DNA from: CAVREM01 sp963728825 | GTDB taxonomy: Bacteria; Acidobacteriota; Vicinamibacteria; Vicinamibacterales; CAVVIG01 | DNA length: 64,000 nt | Direction of reading: 5' to 3' | Assembly: GCA_963728825.1 (NCBI GenBank) | Contig: CAVSLA010000004.1 | Location: 496,001 to 560,000, forward strand | Part shown: piece after piece, positions 17,091 through 27,322 of the stretch | Layout: each line of letters starts with the position of its first letter | Position numbering within the stretch: the first letter of the stretch is position 1 | Translations under genes and position numbers: made by a program | The notes under the pieces: generated by a model | The model's input: the letters and a program-made list of their open reading frames with translations, nothing else | Told to the model about the DNA's origin: nothing | The model's database searches: none

Positions 17091-19737
17091 CTACCGCTCG
17101 GCCATGGCGACGATCAACCAGCGTCCGTCCGCCTGTCTACTGAGCGTCATCTGTTCGATCGTCGTGACCGGCGGGGGGCGTCTGCCCGCCGTCGGTTGAA
17201 CGCAATCGGTACTGCAACGGAACGTCTACGACGACCCGGCCGTCGGCCATTACCGAGTGTTGGATCCGGCCTTCGTCGAACGTCACCTGCAGCTTCCGGC
17301 AGGCCTTTTTCTGACGGTCCATCGCTTCTTGCCTTCTCGACGGCGCATTGGGGTAGATTGCGAGAACGGCGTTGTCGGATAGGGTGGCGTAGGCATCGGC
17401 GTACGACCTGACCGTTTGCAGGATTTCACGTCGATCGACCGATCGCGAGGGCTGCGCAACGGTTGGCGGCCGCCGCATTTCCTCTCTGGTCCGGGCGAGC
17501 GCCGCTCGGATATCCGTGCTCTTCGGATACTTCGCTTGCGCATCCATCAGCGCGTTTTCCCGCTGCTGCAGATCCGGAATCGCTTCCACACGCGCGAGCA
17601 GCGTCTGGGTATCACGCTTCTCCTGCTCTTCCTGCCGCGCGCGCCAGCTCTGCTCGGCGCTGCGAATTCTCTCGCGCGCTTGCGGCACCCTCGGGTTCAA
17701 GGGATCCCGGCTCTGGGCCTTGTCGAGCAGCTGGGTGGCGGCGTCGAAGTTGCGCGCCTCGATGAAGGCATCCACTTGCGCGAGCAGACCCGCAGTGTCC
17801 GCCGCGCGCGCCGCAGCGGTCTTGGCCAGACTCTCGGCGGTCCGGCCAGCGGCTTGGTATTGTTCTCGCGCCACCCGGTAGTGTTCGACCGCTCGTGCCG
17901 TTTCGGCAGGGTCGCGCGTCTGCTCCGCGAGCTTTTCGGCATTGGCCGCGGCAACGAAGTCGGCGGATGTCGACTGCGCACCAGACCGAATCGCCGCCTC
18001 TCGTTCGCCAACCGTCGGCTTGCGTGCATCGTCGCGAACCTGCGCCAGGAACGCGGACGCTTCTTTGTTGGCACCTTCGAGCTTGAGTGCGGCGAGCGCC
18101 AGGTCAATCGCGGGCCGCAGCCTGCCTTCCTTGTATGCGGCGCGCGCTCGCTCGACGAGCTGCGCTGGATTGACGCTGGTTCCCTCCGTCGCTTTGTCCC
18201 GGGCTTCATTCGCGCGGCGTGCCTCGTCGTCCCGAATCCGAGCGAGCAACGCCATCGCCGCCGGGTGATTGGGTTCCGCGGCGATCACCTTGTTGACCCG
18301 ATCGATCGCCTCCGCGGTTCGCCCGTTGTTCAGCATCGAATCGGCCTCGGCCAGAATCTGCTCCGTCGTGACCGCAGGAGGACGATTGTTTTCGACGAGG
18401 TCAGGGGAGTTCCACGGATTCAATGGACTGATCCACACCAAGGCCAGGGTTGCAGCCACCGCGATGCCGGCAAGCGTAAGCCGCCGCGTCGGCCGGTTCG
18501 GCGTCGGTGACTCTCGATCGGCTTCGTTGTCGACCGGAATCTCCGGAGGCAGGAGTCGAGTGCGCTCGATGTTGCCGGCGTTGTCGAGTGTCTTCGGCTT
18601 TTCCGAGGGCGCGTCGGACTGGTGCGCGGCTGGCTCGACCCGATCGCCTCGACGCGCCAGGAGCGTACGCTGAAGCGCCAGGGCGTCGGCCGATTCTGGC
18701 CGGGCCATGAGACATTGGGCGATGAGCGCCTCTGCCCGGGTGAGCTCTCCACGGGAAACGTGATCCTTGGCTTCGAACAACCACGCGGCGACTTGACGCT
18801 CCTCGAGGGCGATCAAATCGGGACTCGGCGGGTTGGCGGAGCCCACGGTACTTCCGCCGACTTCGGACGATGCGTCGACAGGCTGCCACACCGCGACGTC
18901 ATCGCGCGCACTCAGGCGAGCGCGGACGCGCGCGAGATCCTGCAGCATCTCCTGCAACGTCTGGTACCGATTCTCGGGCGCTCTCTGCAGCGCCTTGCCG
19001 ACGATCGCTTCGAGCTCCGGTTCGACATCCGGGCACATCGCGCGAACCGATGCCGGATCGGTGAACAGGATCCGGTGGATCACGTTGATCGTCGAGTCGC
19101 CTGGATACGCTTTCTGGTAGGTCAGCAGCTCGTAGAGCACCACCCCGACTGAAAAGATGTCGCTCCGCTGATCGACCGTCTGTCCGGAGATCTGCTCCGG
19201 CGACATGTAGTGGGGGCTGCCCATCAGCGTCCCGGCTTGCGTCAACCCGGCACTGCTCACCTCCGCGACCCACCGAGCAAGGCCGAAGTCGAGAATCTTC
19301 ACCGTGCCGTCGTCGCCCAGCATGACGTTGCCCGGCTTGACGTCGCGGTGAACGATGCCGACGCGATGGGCGTGCAGCAGCCCCGTGCATAGTTCCGTTG
19401 CGATCTGCAGCTTGCGATCGGCCGGGGTGGGTGGCTTGCGACCGATGAACGCGGCCAGCGTCTCACCCTCGACGTACTCCATCGCGATGAAGGGCAGGTC
19501 GTCTTCCTCGCCGATGTCGTAGACCGTGACGATGTGATGGTGCCTGAGCGCAGCAGCGGCGCGTGCTTCGCGCGCGAAACGTTCGCGGAACTCGGAGGTG
19601 GAGAAGTCCGCCAGGACTTTCAGGGCAACGGTGCGATTCAGGCGCGGGTCGCGGGCGAGATACACGGTGCCCATCCCGCCGCGGCCGATCCGTTTGACGA
19701 TTTCGTAGCGGCCGAGCCTGACAGGCGGGTGGTCCAC
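17091..19737 (-). CDS. Transmembrane Ser/Thr protein kinase with TPR-like and NTF2-like C-terminus (frameshifted near 17175)
   Basis: A Pkn-type kinase of about 880 residues. The GTG start at 19737 is chosen because the kinase fold starts at once (GRYEIVKRIGRGGMGTVYLARD) and AGGA precedes it. Residues 10-270 hold P-loop GRGGMG, VALK lysine, HRDVKPGN catalytic loop, DFG and SPEQ. One membrane helix (LTLAGIAVAATLALVWI) lies near 440, followed by TPR-like and coiled-coil repeats. The last domain (TVRSYADAYATLSDNAVLAIYP) is NTF2/SnoaL-like. In the uncorrected frame it stops at 17137. A C6 run (G6 at 17173-17178 on plus) with one extra base displaces the natural end, TIEQMTLSRQADGRWLIVAM, which runs to a stop at 17091 and matches the other two kinases. 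Transcribed toward the BACON gene. Confidence 0.85.
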
Positions 19738-19764
19738 GTTGCGTTCCTGATTTTGCGAGACGTA

Positions 19765-19770
19765 ATTATA
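19765..19770 (-). promoter_or_regulatory. Candidate -10 box for the 17091-19737 kinase
   Basis: The minus strand reads TATAAT, a perfect sigma-70 -10 hexamer, 28 bases before the GTG start. No good -35 box lies 16-18 bases further upstream. It is placed between the kinase start and the 19791-19828 hairpin, as expected for a separate kinase promoter. Confidence 0.4.
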
Positions 19771-19790
19771 ACGTCCCGTACGTAGATGAG

Positions 19791-19828
19791 GTATGCAGGG
19801 CGAGTCCAAAAGGACCCGCCCTGCATAC
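19791..19828. repeat. Long imperfect hairpin, REP-like
   Basis: Arms of 17 bases (19791-19807 and 19812-19828) with one mismatch and an AAAA loop. The core GGGCG-rich arms flanking GTCC/GGAC resemble the shorter palindromes at 32750, 52736 and 59551. It sits between two minus-strand genes and could act as a terminator for the 19848-20628 gene, a mobile REP-like element, or both. Confidence 0.55.
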
Positions 19829-19847
19829 ATTTTTGCGTTGCGCGAAT

Positions 19848-20628
19848 TCAGCGAGAGACGAGGTCGGGAGCCTGCTGACGCGCGATCTCGAGCAGGCGCT
19901 CCTTGAACGGATCGCGCAGCTTCGAGAGCTCGTCGACGTTGACGACCTCCTCGAACGCGTCCATCCCGGTCAGCTCGGCGCTTTCGATGATCACCTGATC
20001 CGACGGGCGGAAGGTCGACACGCCGATGATACCGATCCGGGTGATCGGCAGCGGGCCGAACTCCGGTACCGTCGTGGTCGTCAGCGGAAAATGCAGCGCG
20101 TCCAGCGTGCGCAGCAGTCCCGGCGAATTGGTCGTGACGACATGCATGAGGAGATAGGCGAGGACGAACTGCTGCAGGTCGTCGCCGGGTCGCAGCTTGG
20201 TCTTCAACAGCTCGGGGAGGCGCGACGGCGCGTAGCCCGAATAGCTCAACACCCACGTCAGCGGCGATCGCACCATGATGGTGCGGGAATCCGATCCCGA
20301 CTGGATGACGTGCGGGTAGTCGACAGGGCTGATTTCCAGGTCGAGGCCCGAAAACCTGATGGGCAGCGCCAGCTCGCGCGGCAGCGTGTACGGCTTGGTA
20401 CTCGCCATCGTCTCGTGGAGCGTCTGCAGCTCCTTCAGCGCCTTGTCCGCTCGACGGACCGATTCCTTGGAGCCTCCCTGCATGTAATCCCCGAGGACGA
20501 CCTGCGGCCGCATGAGCGGCGCGAGCGTCGCCAGGGTACTCGGTCATCTGAAGGCGGACAGCCTCGGCGATGGCCCGGGTCAGTTTTCTGAGGACCAGCA
20601 GCGACTGCACGCTGTCGCGCCCATTCAT
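19848..20628 (-). CDS. Conserved-type hypothetical protein (frameshifted near 20535)
   Basis: About 259 residues if one extra base in the GGG run at 20534-20536 is removed. The N-terminus opens at ATG 20628 (NGRDSVQSLLVLRKLTRAIAEAVRLQMTEY) with GGAG 9 bases upstream. The remainder is read from the frame beginning RPQVVLGDYMQGGSKESVRRADK and ends PDLVSR at 19848. It has a helical N-terminus, then a mixed alpha/beta region with TLPRELALPIRFSG and LPITRIGIIGVSTFRPSDQ. No signal peptide, membrane segment or recognised domain. It lies upstream of and codirectional with a Ser/Thr kinase. Function unknown. Confidence 0.6.
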
Positions 20629-20795
20629 ATCTGGAGGCTCCGTTCCTTGGGGTTTCGGGCGTCGGCCCGATCCGCCCTGAGGCTGGCTCAGCTTATCGGC
20701 GGGCGCCAAGCGTTGTCAACGAACAAACCGTCTAAATAGAGAGAGATCGGGGCTCTCGTGCTAAGATCCGGGCGAAATTCCCAGACTCCGAATCT

Positions 20796-23687
20796 ATGAG
20801 TGCCCCCCGGCTTATCAGCCGCTATGAGATCAAGGGCCTGATCGCGCGTGGCGGAATGGGCGAGGTTTATCTCGCCCGGGATCCGAACACCAACCGTCTG
20901 GTCGTCGTGAAACTTCTGAGCGCCACGCTCGATTCGTCGGATCTTCGCGAGCGGTTCGAGCGCGAAGCCCGCACCCTCGCCTCGCTGAACCACCCGAACG
21001 TCGTTCACATCTACGACTACGGCGACGTCGACGACACACCGTTCATCGTCATCGAGTACGTCAGGGGCGAGACGCTCGCGGAAAAAATCAGACGCCGCGC
21101 GCCGATGACGGTGGCCCATAAGCTCAAGCTGATGGCCGAGTTATGCGCGGGCCTGGCGCACGCGCATGCGGCCGGCATCATCCACCGCGACGTGAAGCCG
21201 GGCAACCTGATGGTGGATCAGGACGATCGGCTCAAGCTGCTCGACTTCGGCATCGCGCGGGTCGGCGACAGCAATCTCACCCGGTTCGGCGTGCTGGCCT
21301 CGCAGCTGGTCATGCAGATCGGGACGCCCGGCTACATGGCGCCCGAGCAGATTCAGGGCGGCGAGATTGATGGCCGCGCCGACATCTTCGGCGTCGGCGC
21401 GGTGTGCTACGCGCTGCTTGCCTACCGTGAGCCGTTTCCAGGCAAAGATCCGGACGAGATCGAGCGAAGCGTGATGTCGGCGCCGCCGACTCCGCTGTCC
21501 TCGCTCGTGGCGCAACTCGATCCGGAGGTGGACGCGATCGTCAGCCGTGCGCTGGCGAAAGCCCGGGACAAGCGCTTTCCGGACGCGGCCACGATGGGGG
21601 AGGCCCTCGAGCGGTGCCGGCACCGCATTGGCCAATCCGAGGCGCCTCTGCCTGCACGGCGTGAGCCGCCCCCGCAGCCCGGCGGGAAACCCGCGTCCCC
21701 GGCCGAGTCTGCATACCGACGGGCGAGTCAGCTGTACGAAGAAGGGGCCCGCGAACCTGCCAGGCGCTTCGCCATCGAAGCGCTGGCCGAAGATCCGAAT
21801 CACGCGGCGGCGAAAGCACTCCTGACGAGAATCCAATCCGACCGGAAGCCCGAGGCTGCCGCTCCGCAGCGGCCCGGCACAGTCGCAGCCCGTACTGTGG
21901 TGCCTTCGGCGACGTCAGGTGACGAAGATCCGACGGTTCCGACCGTTCACATCCCGGCGGTCCGGCGTCCCGAACCGCCGAGCGATCCGCCGCAGACGAT
22001 TCTGCTCAAGCCGGGCAGCTGGCCGATGCCGATGCCGCCCGGTGGTTCCGACCAGACGGTGCTCATTCCTCCGGGCTATCGTCCAAGTCCGCCCGCTAAC
22101 GTTCCCGCACCGTCCAGCGGCCGGCGCAGCACCCCCGAGTGGTCCGATCCGACGCGGACCCGCGCGCCCGAGCGGCCGGCCGCGGATCGATCGGCTCCGC
22201 TGGACCCGGCTGCGCTCCTCGGCGCTCCGCCGGCGCCGACTCCGAAGACGACATTTCCTCACGGAGATGAAACGGTCCTCCTGCCGAGGGCCAGCATCCC
22301 GCGCGAGACGACCCCGAAGGCCCCGACCACACCGCCTCTGCGCAAGGATCCCGCGCCGCCGCCGCGCAAAGAGTCTGCGCGTCAACCGGCGCAGCGATCC
22401 GGGATCGCGGGTTTCCAGGCCTGGCTGGCTTCTTTGACGGCGCGGTCGAAGAGTCCGTCGAAGCCGCAGGCGCCGCGGAAATCCCCCGGCACGGCGCGAA
22501 CCAGCCAGCCCTGGCTGCAGCAGTACGGTTTGAGCATCGCGATTGCCGCCGGTCTGGTGGTGTTCATTGCCGTCGGCGTCCTGGTGGCGCTTCGATTGAG
22601 CGGCGTGTGGGGAGGTTCGAGTTACCTGCTGACGATCTCGAAGCCGCAGAACGGGACCATCTCCGGCGGCGGACTCAATTGCGGGTCGCGAGGTTCTGAT
22701 TGTTCAGGTTCGCTGGCCAATGGCGAGACCGTCGAGTTCACGTTCGAGGCCGATGACGGGTTCGCGTTCGGCGGCTATACCGGTGACTGTGCTCCCGCAG
22801 GCCGCATGCTGATGAGCGGGCCACGCTCGTGCGGGGCGACGTTCACGGCAGTCACGACTCCTTCCGGTCCAACCCAGTGGACGCTGACCATCATCAAACC
22901 GACGGGCGGCACGTTGATCGCGGCCGGTGGCATCGAGTGCGGGACGATGGGTTCGAAATGCACGACGGACGTGCTTGATGGAGTGCCGGTCACTGTGTTC
23001 GCACGGGCCGATCCCGACTTCGCGTTCTTGAGCTTCACCGAAGGCTGCGCGCCGAGCGGCAACATGATGATGACCGCACCGCGAACCTGCGGTGCGACCT
23101 TCGCGCCGCGCGGTTCGGGCGGGCCGACCGTTTACAACCCGCAGCCGAAGCCGCAGCCGCCGGGGCCGATCGCCCGCGGACGCGGTCCCGAGCCACCACC
23201 GGCGAATCCGCCGCCGCAAGCTCCGGGCCCCGGGCCTGGCCCAGGGCCAGCGCCTGGCACCACGAAGCCCGAGGTCGTCGTGCAGGCGCCGGACAAACCG
23301 GCCGATCCGGTGGTTACGGACAACGATCACGCGAAGAACACCGAAATCCCGGACCTCTTGATGAAATATTGTCCGGCGCTCGAATCGCTCAACCCGACTC
23401 GCGTTCAGGAGATTTTCCCGAACGCCAACGTCGCGGAGCTGCGCAAGCAGTTCAACGGCTACAAGTCACTGACCTGTGAGATGGCCAAGGAGCGTGAGTT
23501 CATTCAGCTCGACGGCACCAAAGGGGCGGCGCACGTACGGGTCGGCATCAAGCAGACGATTCAGATGCGCAGCGGCGGGGCTCCCCAGGAACTTGAAACC
23601 ATCGCGGATATGACGCTGTCGAGGCCTGAAGCCCGGACGACGTGGCGCATCGTGAAGCTGCTGCACCGGCCGAAACCGAAACCCTAG
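20796..23687 (+). CDS. Transmembrane Ser/Thr protein kinase with beta-repeat and NTF2-like ectodomain
   Basis: A 963-residue kinase. Residues 8-275 hold P-loop ARGGMGEVY, VVVK lysine, HRDVKPGN and LLDFGIARVG, with APEQ in the activation segment. A long Pro/Arg-rich linker of about 300 residues precedes one membrane helix (LSIAIAAGLVVFIAVGVLVAL, about 580-600). Outside come two 75-residue Cys-containing beta repeats of the InlB/bacterial-repeat type (LTISKPQNGTISGGGLNCGSRG; LTIIKPTGGTLIAAGGIECG), a second Pro-rich linker, and a C-terminal NTF2-like domain (MKYCPALESLNPTRVQEIFP ... TLSRPEARTTWRIVKL). The ectodomain could sense an envelope ligand. It is divergent from the 20628 gene. Confidence 0.9.
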   Translation: MSAPRLISRYEIKGLIARGGMGEVYLARDPNTNRLVVVKLLSATLDSSDLRERFEREARTLASLNHPNVVHIYDYGDVDDTPFIVIEYVRGETLAEKIRRRAPMTVAHKLKLMAELCAGLAHAHAAGIIHRDVKPGNLMVDQDDRLKLLDFGIARVGDSNLTRFGVLASQLVMQIGTPGYMAPEQIQGGEIDGRADIFGVGAVCYALLAYREPFPGKDPDEIERSVMSAPPTPLSSLVAQLDPEVDAIVSRALAKARDKRFPDAATMGEALERCRHRIGQSEAPLPARREPPPQPGGKPASPAESAYRRASQLYEEGAREPARRFAIEALAEDPNHAAAKALLTRIQSDRKPEAAAPQRPGTVAARTVVPSATSGDEDPTVPTVHIPAVRRPEPPSDPPQTILLKPGSWPMPMPPGGSDQTVLIPPGYRPSPPANVPAPSSGRRSTPEWSDPTRTRAPERPAADRSAPLDPAALLGAPPAPTPKTTFPHGDETVLLPRASIPRETTPKAPTTPPLRKDPAPPPRKESARQPAQRSGIAGFQAWLASLTARSKSPSKPQAPRKSPGTARTSQPWLQQYGLSIAIAAGLVVFIAVGVLVALRLSGVWGGSSYLLTISKPQNGTISGGGLNCGSRGSDCSGSLANGETVEFTFEADDGFAFGGYTGDCAPAGRMLMSGPRSCGATFTAVTTPSGPTQWTLTIIKPTGGTLIAAGGIECGTMGSKCTTDVLDGVPVTVFARADPDFAFLSFTEGCAPSGNMMMTAPRTCGATFAPRGSGGPTVYNPQPKPQPPGPIARGRGPEPPPANPPPQAPGPGPGPGPAPGTTKPEVVVQAPDKPADPVVTDNDHAKNTEIPDLLMKYCPALESLNPTRVQEIFPNANVAELRKQFNGYKSLTCEMAKEREFIQLDGTKGAAHVRVGIKQTIQMRSGGAPQELETIADMTLSRPEARTTWRIVKLLHRPKPKP

Positions 23688-23703
23688 TGGCCCGTCTCCG
23701 AAC

Positions 23704-24840
23704 ATGACGATTCAACCATTCGGCGACAAAGTCAGACGGGCCGCGCATCTCGGCGTGGCCCTTCTGGAGACGACCGCCCGGCGGCCGCCGGCGCCCCTCA
23801 AGCTGAACTTCTGCCTGACCTACTGGTGCCAGTATCGCTGCAAGACGTGCAACATCTGGCAGCGCAAGCCGACGGACGAATTGACCACCGACGAAGTGCT
23901 CGCGATCATCCGCGAAAATCCTCATGTCACGTGGCTCGATCTGACCGGTGGCGAGATCTTCCTTCGGCCTGATATCGACGACATCTTCGAAGCGGTCGTC
24001 ACCGGCTGGCAGCGCCTGGCGATTCTGCATTTTCCGACCAATGGCTTCCTGACCGACCGGATCGTCGCCGGCGCGGAGCGGATCGCCGGACGAGGGCCGG
24101 CGAAAACCGTCGTCACCGTCAGCCTCGATGGCGACGAGCAGACCAACGACGAGATCCGCGGCATCAAAGGCGGTTTCCGGCAGCAGATCGCCACGTTCAA
24201 CGCGCTCCGCAAGATCAAGGGCATCGAGACGGTGTTCGGCATGACGCTGTCGCGGTACAACATCGGCCGCTTCGCCGATACGTTTGCGGCATGCGCCCGC
24301 GAATGCCCGGGACTGACTCTCGACGACATGCACCTCAACGTGGCGCAGGTGTCAGGACACTATTACGACAACGAAAAAGAACCTGGCGTGACCGCTGATC
24401 CCAGTCAGGTCAGGCGCGAGTTGAGGCAGTATCGAGCGCTGAAAGGACGGCCGCGTACCGCCGCGCAGATGCTCGAGACGACCTACCTCGGCTACCTCGA
24501 TCGATTCCTGCAGACCGGACGGACACCGATGCCGTGCCACGCGCTCCGGGCGAGCTGCTTCATCGATCCCTGGGGCGTCGTCTATCCCTGCATCAGTTAC
24601 TCCAGGCCGATCGGCCGCTTGCGCGACACCGGCATGCGTCTGGAGCCGATCTGGAACGCATACGAGGCAAAGCAGTTGCAGAGCGCGATCTGGAAAGGGG
24701 ACTGTCCCCATTGCTGGACTGCATGTGAGGCGTATCAGAGCATCATGGGCAACGTCCTCGCCGGCCGGCTGCGGAGCCCGCAAGGGATCGACCCGATGCC
24801 GTCGACCGCGCCGCCGGGGGCGTCCGAGATCGTGCCATGA
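23704..24840 (+). CDS. Radical SAM protein with C-terminal Cys cluster
   Basis: A 378-residue radical SAM enzyme. The 4Fe-4S motif is CQYRCKTC near residues 42-49 (CxxxCxxC), followed by WLDLTGGEIFLRPD and VSLDGDEQTNDEIRG of the TIM-barrel. The C-terminus has more cysteines in SPASM-like spacing: CHALRASCFIDPWGVVYPC, then CPHCWTACEAYQ. Such proteins modify peptides or small molecules and often bind auxiliary clusters. It starts 16 bases after the kinase stop and overlaps the GT2 gene by ATGA, so it belongs to the envelope-sugar gene set. The substrate cannot be inferred. Confidence 0.85.
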   Translation: MTIQPFGDKVRRAAHLGVALLETTARRPPAPLKLNFCLTYWCQYRCKTCNIWQRKPTDELTTDEVLAIIRENPHVTWLDLTGGEIFLRPDIDDIFEAVVTGWQRLAILHFPTNGFLTDRIVAGAERIAGRGPAKTVVTVSLDGDEQTNDEIRGIKGGFRQQIATFNALRKIKGIETVFGMTLSRYNIGRFADTFAACARECPGLTLDDMHLNVAQVSGHYYDNEKEPGVTADPSQVRRELRQYRALKGRPRTAAQMLETTYLGYLDRFLQTGRTPMPCHALRASCFIDPWGVVYPCISYSRPIGRLRDTGMRLEPIWNAYEAKQLQSAIWKGDCPHCWTACEAYQSIMGNVLAGRLRSPQGIDPMPSTAPPGASEIVP

Positions 24841-25580
24841 ACGTCTCGTGTTTCACGGACATGGCGATCCGCACGCGCCTCGACCGGGCGGTCACGCTGC
24901 ATGTCGCGACCGAGGTGTCGGTGGTGATTGCCGCCAAGCAGGAGGCGCCGAGCATCGCCGAAGTGGTCGATCGCACCGGGCCGTTTGCGGGGCAGGTGTT
25001 GGTCGTCGTCGGACAATCGACCGATGGCACCTACGAGCGGGCCGCCCAGGCGGGCGCGACGGTCCTGCACGACGGCGGACTGGGGAAAGGTGAGGCGCTC
25101 CGCCGCGCCATTCCGCTGATTCGCACGCCCGTCACCGTCTTTCTCGACGCCGACGGCTCACACGATCCCGAAGATATCCCGCTGCTGGTCGAGCCGATCC
25201 TCTCCGACCAGGCCGACCACGTGACCGCTTCCCGGCTGCGCGGCGGATCGAGCGAGCTGCACGGAGGATTCGACGAGTTCTTCCGGCTGGCCGGCAGCTC
25301 GTTCATCACGGCGTGCATCAACTGGCGGTTCAACTGCCGGCTGAGCGACAGTCAGAACGGGTTCCGCGCGATCCGGACCAGCGTGCTTCAGCAGCTCGAT
25401 CTCCGCGAAAACGGGACCACCATCGAGCAGGAAATGATCATCAAGACGCTGCGCCGCGGATGGCGGATGGCGGAAGTGCCGAGCCACGAGCACCCGCGGG
25501 CGCACGGCCGGTCGCACATCAACGTCTGGCGGAGCGCGCCCCGCTACGGCTATTCACTGGTCAAGTACCTGTTCCTCTGA
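24837..25580 (+). CDS. Family 2 glycosyltransferase, polyprenyl-phosphate sugar synthase-like
   Basis: A 247-residue GT2 enzyme overlapping the radical SAM gene by ATGA. It has VSVVIAAKQEAPSIAEVV, a GKGEALRRAI motif, and FLDADGSHDPEDIPLL with the DxD-type Asp pair, followed by SQNGFRAI and EQEMIIKTLRRGWRMAEVP. This is the dolichol-phosphate mannose/glucose synthase layout without extra C-terminal membrane helices. Such enzymes make the polyprenyl-phosphate sugar donor used by GT-C transferases. Three GT-C proteins lie in the window, the closest 1.7 kb downstream, so a donor-supply role is plausible. Confidence 0.85.
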   Translation: MNVSCFTDMAIRTRLDRAVTLHVATEVSVVIAAKQEAPSIAEVVDRTGPFAGQVLVVVGQSTDGTYERAAQAGATVLHDGGLGKGEALRRAIPLIRTPVTVFLDADGSHDPEDIPLLVEPILSDQADHVTASRLRGGSSELHGGFDEFFRLAGSSFITACINWRFNCRLSDSQNGFRAIRTSVLQQLDLRENGTTIEQEMIIKTLRRGWRMAEVPSHEHPRAHGRSHINVWRSAPRYGYSLVKYLFL

Positions 25581-25612
25581 CGACATCCAGAGCTCGCCCC
25601 GTCGACGACACG

Positions 25613-27322
25613 GTGAACATTCTCGGCATCTGGGACGGTCACGATTCGGGGGCGGCGCTGCTGCAGGGCGGCGTGCTGCAGTTCGCGATCAACGAAGAGC
25701 GGTTGAGCCGCCGCAAGCTGGAAGTCTGTTTTCCCTGGCGATCGATCGAGGCGTGTCTGTCGCACGCCGGCCTGAAAGCGGAGTCGATCGACCTGGTCGC
25801 CGCGTCGACCACCGATCCGGCGAAGACGCTGGGCCGGTGGTGGCCGGGCAGCAAGGAGCGCTACTACGCGGTGCGGCGCCGCAAATCGGCGCCCGGCCGG
25901 CTGGCGGGGCTGACGCGCGCAGTGAAATACCGGATGACCGAATGGGCGCCCGGTCCGGTCTCCACGGCGCTCAGCCGGATGGCGCTGCAGCGCACGCTCG
26001 CACAACACGCGCTCGGTCACGCACAGCTGACGCTGGTCGACCATCATGAAGCGCACGCGGCGGGTGCGGCGTGGGCGTCCGGCTTCGACGACTGCGCCGT
26101 CGTGACGATCGATGGCCTTGGCGACGGCGTGTCAGCGTCGATCTCGATTTTCCGCGACGGCCGCCTGCAGCGCGTGGCCGTGTCACCCGCGCGTTGTTCG
26201 CTCGGCGTCTTCTTCGAGCACGTGACCAGCCTGCTGAACATGCGTGAACTGGAAGACGAAGGCAAGGTGATGGCGCTCGCTGACTACGCGGCGCCCGTGG
26301 CCGACGAGGACAACCCGCTGCTCGGGTTCGTCAACGTGCGGGATGGGGTGATCGAGACTGGACTGGCTGGGCACGCCCAGCGGCGCGCGCTGGCGCGGAT
26401 TCACTGGCGCTGCGCCAACGAACAATTCGCCTACATGGCGCAGCGCGTCGTCGAACGAACCTCGGTGGCGCTCGCACGGGACGCCGTGCGCCTCACTGGT
26501 CTCCGGCGGATCGCGCTGGCTGGCGGCGTCGTCTCGAACGTCAAGGCGACGCGGCGTATCCGGCTGCTGCCGGAAGTGGAAGACCTCTTCGTCTTCCCCC
26601 ACATGGGCGATGGCGGGCTCGCACTCGGCGCCGCCGTGCTGGCCGCGGGGCGTTCGAAGGACGGCGCGAGCCGTGGCCTCGCGCGCCTCGATCTCGGTCC
26701 GGGCTACGATCCGCAACACATTGCGACCTGCCTCAGCCAGGCGGGGCTCACCGGCGAGCAGGTGGGCGACCTTGCCGAGCGCGTGGCAGGCCTCCTCCAG
26801 GACGGCCGGGTTGTCATGTGGTTTCAAGGACGCATGGAATATGGTCCGCGCGCCCTCGGCCACCGCAGCGTCCTCGCCCGTCCCGACCGGCCAGACCTGC
26901 GCGATCGGCTGAATCTCGTACTGAAGCGCCGCGTTTGGTACCAGCCGTTCTGTCCAAGCATGCTCGAGAGCGAGGCGCCGCGTGTCCTGGCCGACTGGAC
27001 CGGCGCCCGTAACCGGGCGATGACGATGGCGTACGAGGTGGCAGCCTGCCACCGGAACGCGCTCGCCGGAGTGATTAGCGTGGACGGCACCTGCCGTCCA
27101 CAGTTCGTTCCCGACGGGGAAAAAACAGAGTTCGCGGCGCTCCTCCGACAGGCACGACAGCGGTGGGGCATCGGCGCCCTGCTCAACACCAGCTTCAATA
27201 TCCACGGCGAGCCACTGGTCTGCTCGCCGGCCGAAGCGATCGATGTCTTTCGACGCTCAGGCGCCGACGCGCTCGCGATCGGACCCTACCTCGTCGAAGC
27301 GCCGGCCGGGGTCACCGCGTGA
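25613..27322 (+). CDS. NodU/CmcH-family carbamoyltransferase
   Basis: A 569-residue O-carbamoyltransferase. GTG 25613 is chosen because the family N-terminus NILGIWDGHDSGAALL starts there; a longer in-frame reading upstream only shadows the GT2 gene. Signature elements are VDHHEAHAAGAAWASGF, VVTIDGLGDGVSASI, and the C-terminal GRMEYGPRALGHRSVLARP. NodU/CmcH enzymes transfer carbamoyl from carbamoyl phosphate to sugar or antibiotic hydroxyls through a YrdC/Kae1-like active site. It is probably part of a sugar-decorating cassette with the upstream radical SAM and GT2 proteins. GTGA overlap with the next gene indicates coupling. Confidence 0.9.
   Translation: MNILGIWDGHDSGAALLQGGVLQFAINEERLSRRKLEVCFPWRSIEACLSHAGLKAESIDLVAASTTDPAKTLGRWWPGSKERYYAVRRRKSAPGRLAGLTRAVKYRMTEWAPGPVSTALSRMALQRTLAQHALGHAQLTLVDHHEAHAAGAAWASGFDDCAVVTIDGLGDGVSASISIFRDGRLQRVAVSPARCSLGVFFEHVTSLLNMRELEDEGKVMALADYAAPVADEDNPLLGFVNVRDGVIETGLAGHAQRRALARIHWRCANEQFAYMAQRVVERTSVALARDAVRLTGLRRIALAGGVVSNVKATRRIRLLPEVEDLFVFPHMGDGGLALGAAVLAAGRSKDGASRGLARLDLGPGYDPQHIATCLSQAGLTGEQVGDLAERVAGLLQDGRVVMWFQGRMEYGPRALGHRSVLARPDRPDLRDRLNLVLKRRVWYQPFCPSMLESEAPRVLADWTGARNRAMTMAYEVAACHRNALAGVISVDGTCRPQFVPDGEKTEFAALLRQARQRWGIGALLNTSFNIHGEPLVCSPAEAIDVFRRSGADALAIGPYLVEAPAGVTA

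Noticed and set aside
19738..20709. N-terminal extension of about 320 codons of the 17091-19737 kinase
   Set aside because: Low-complexity Arg/Ala/His-rich reading that is the wrong frame of the 19848-20628 gene; the kinase fold and ribosome binding site support GTG 19737.
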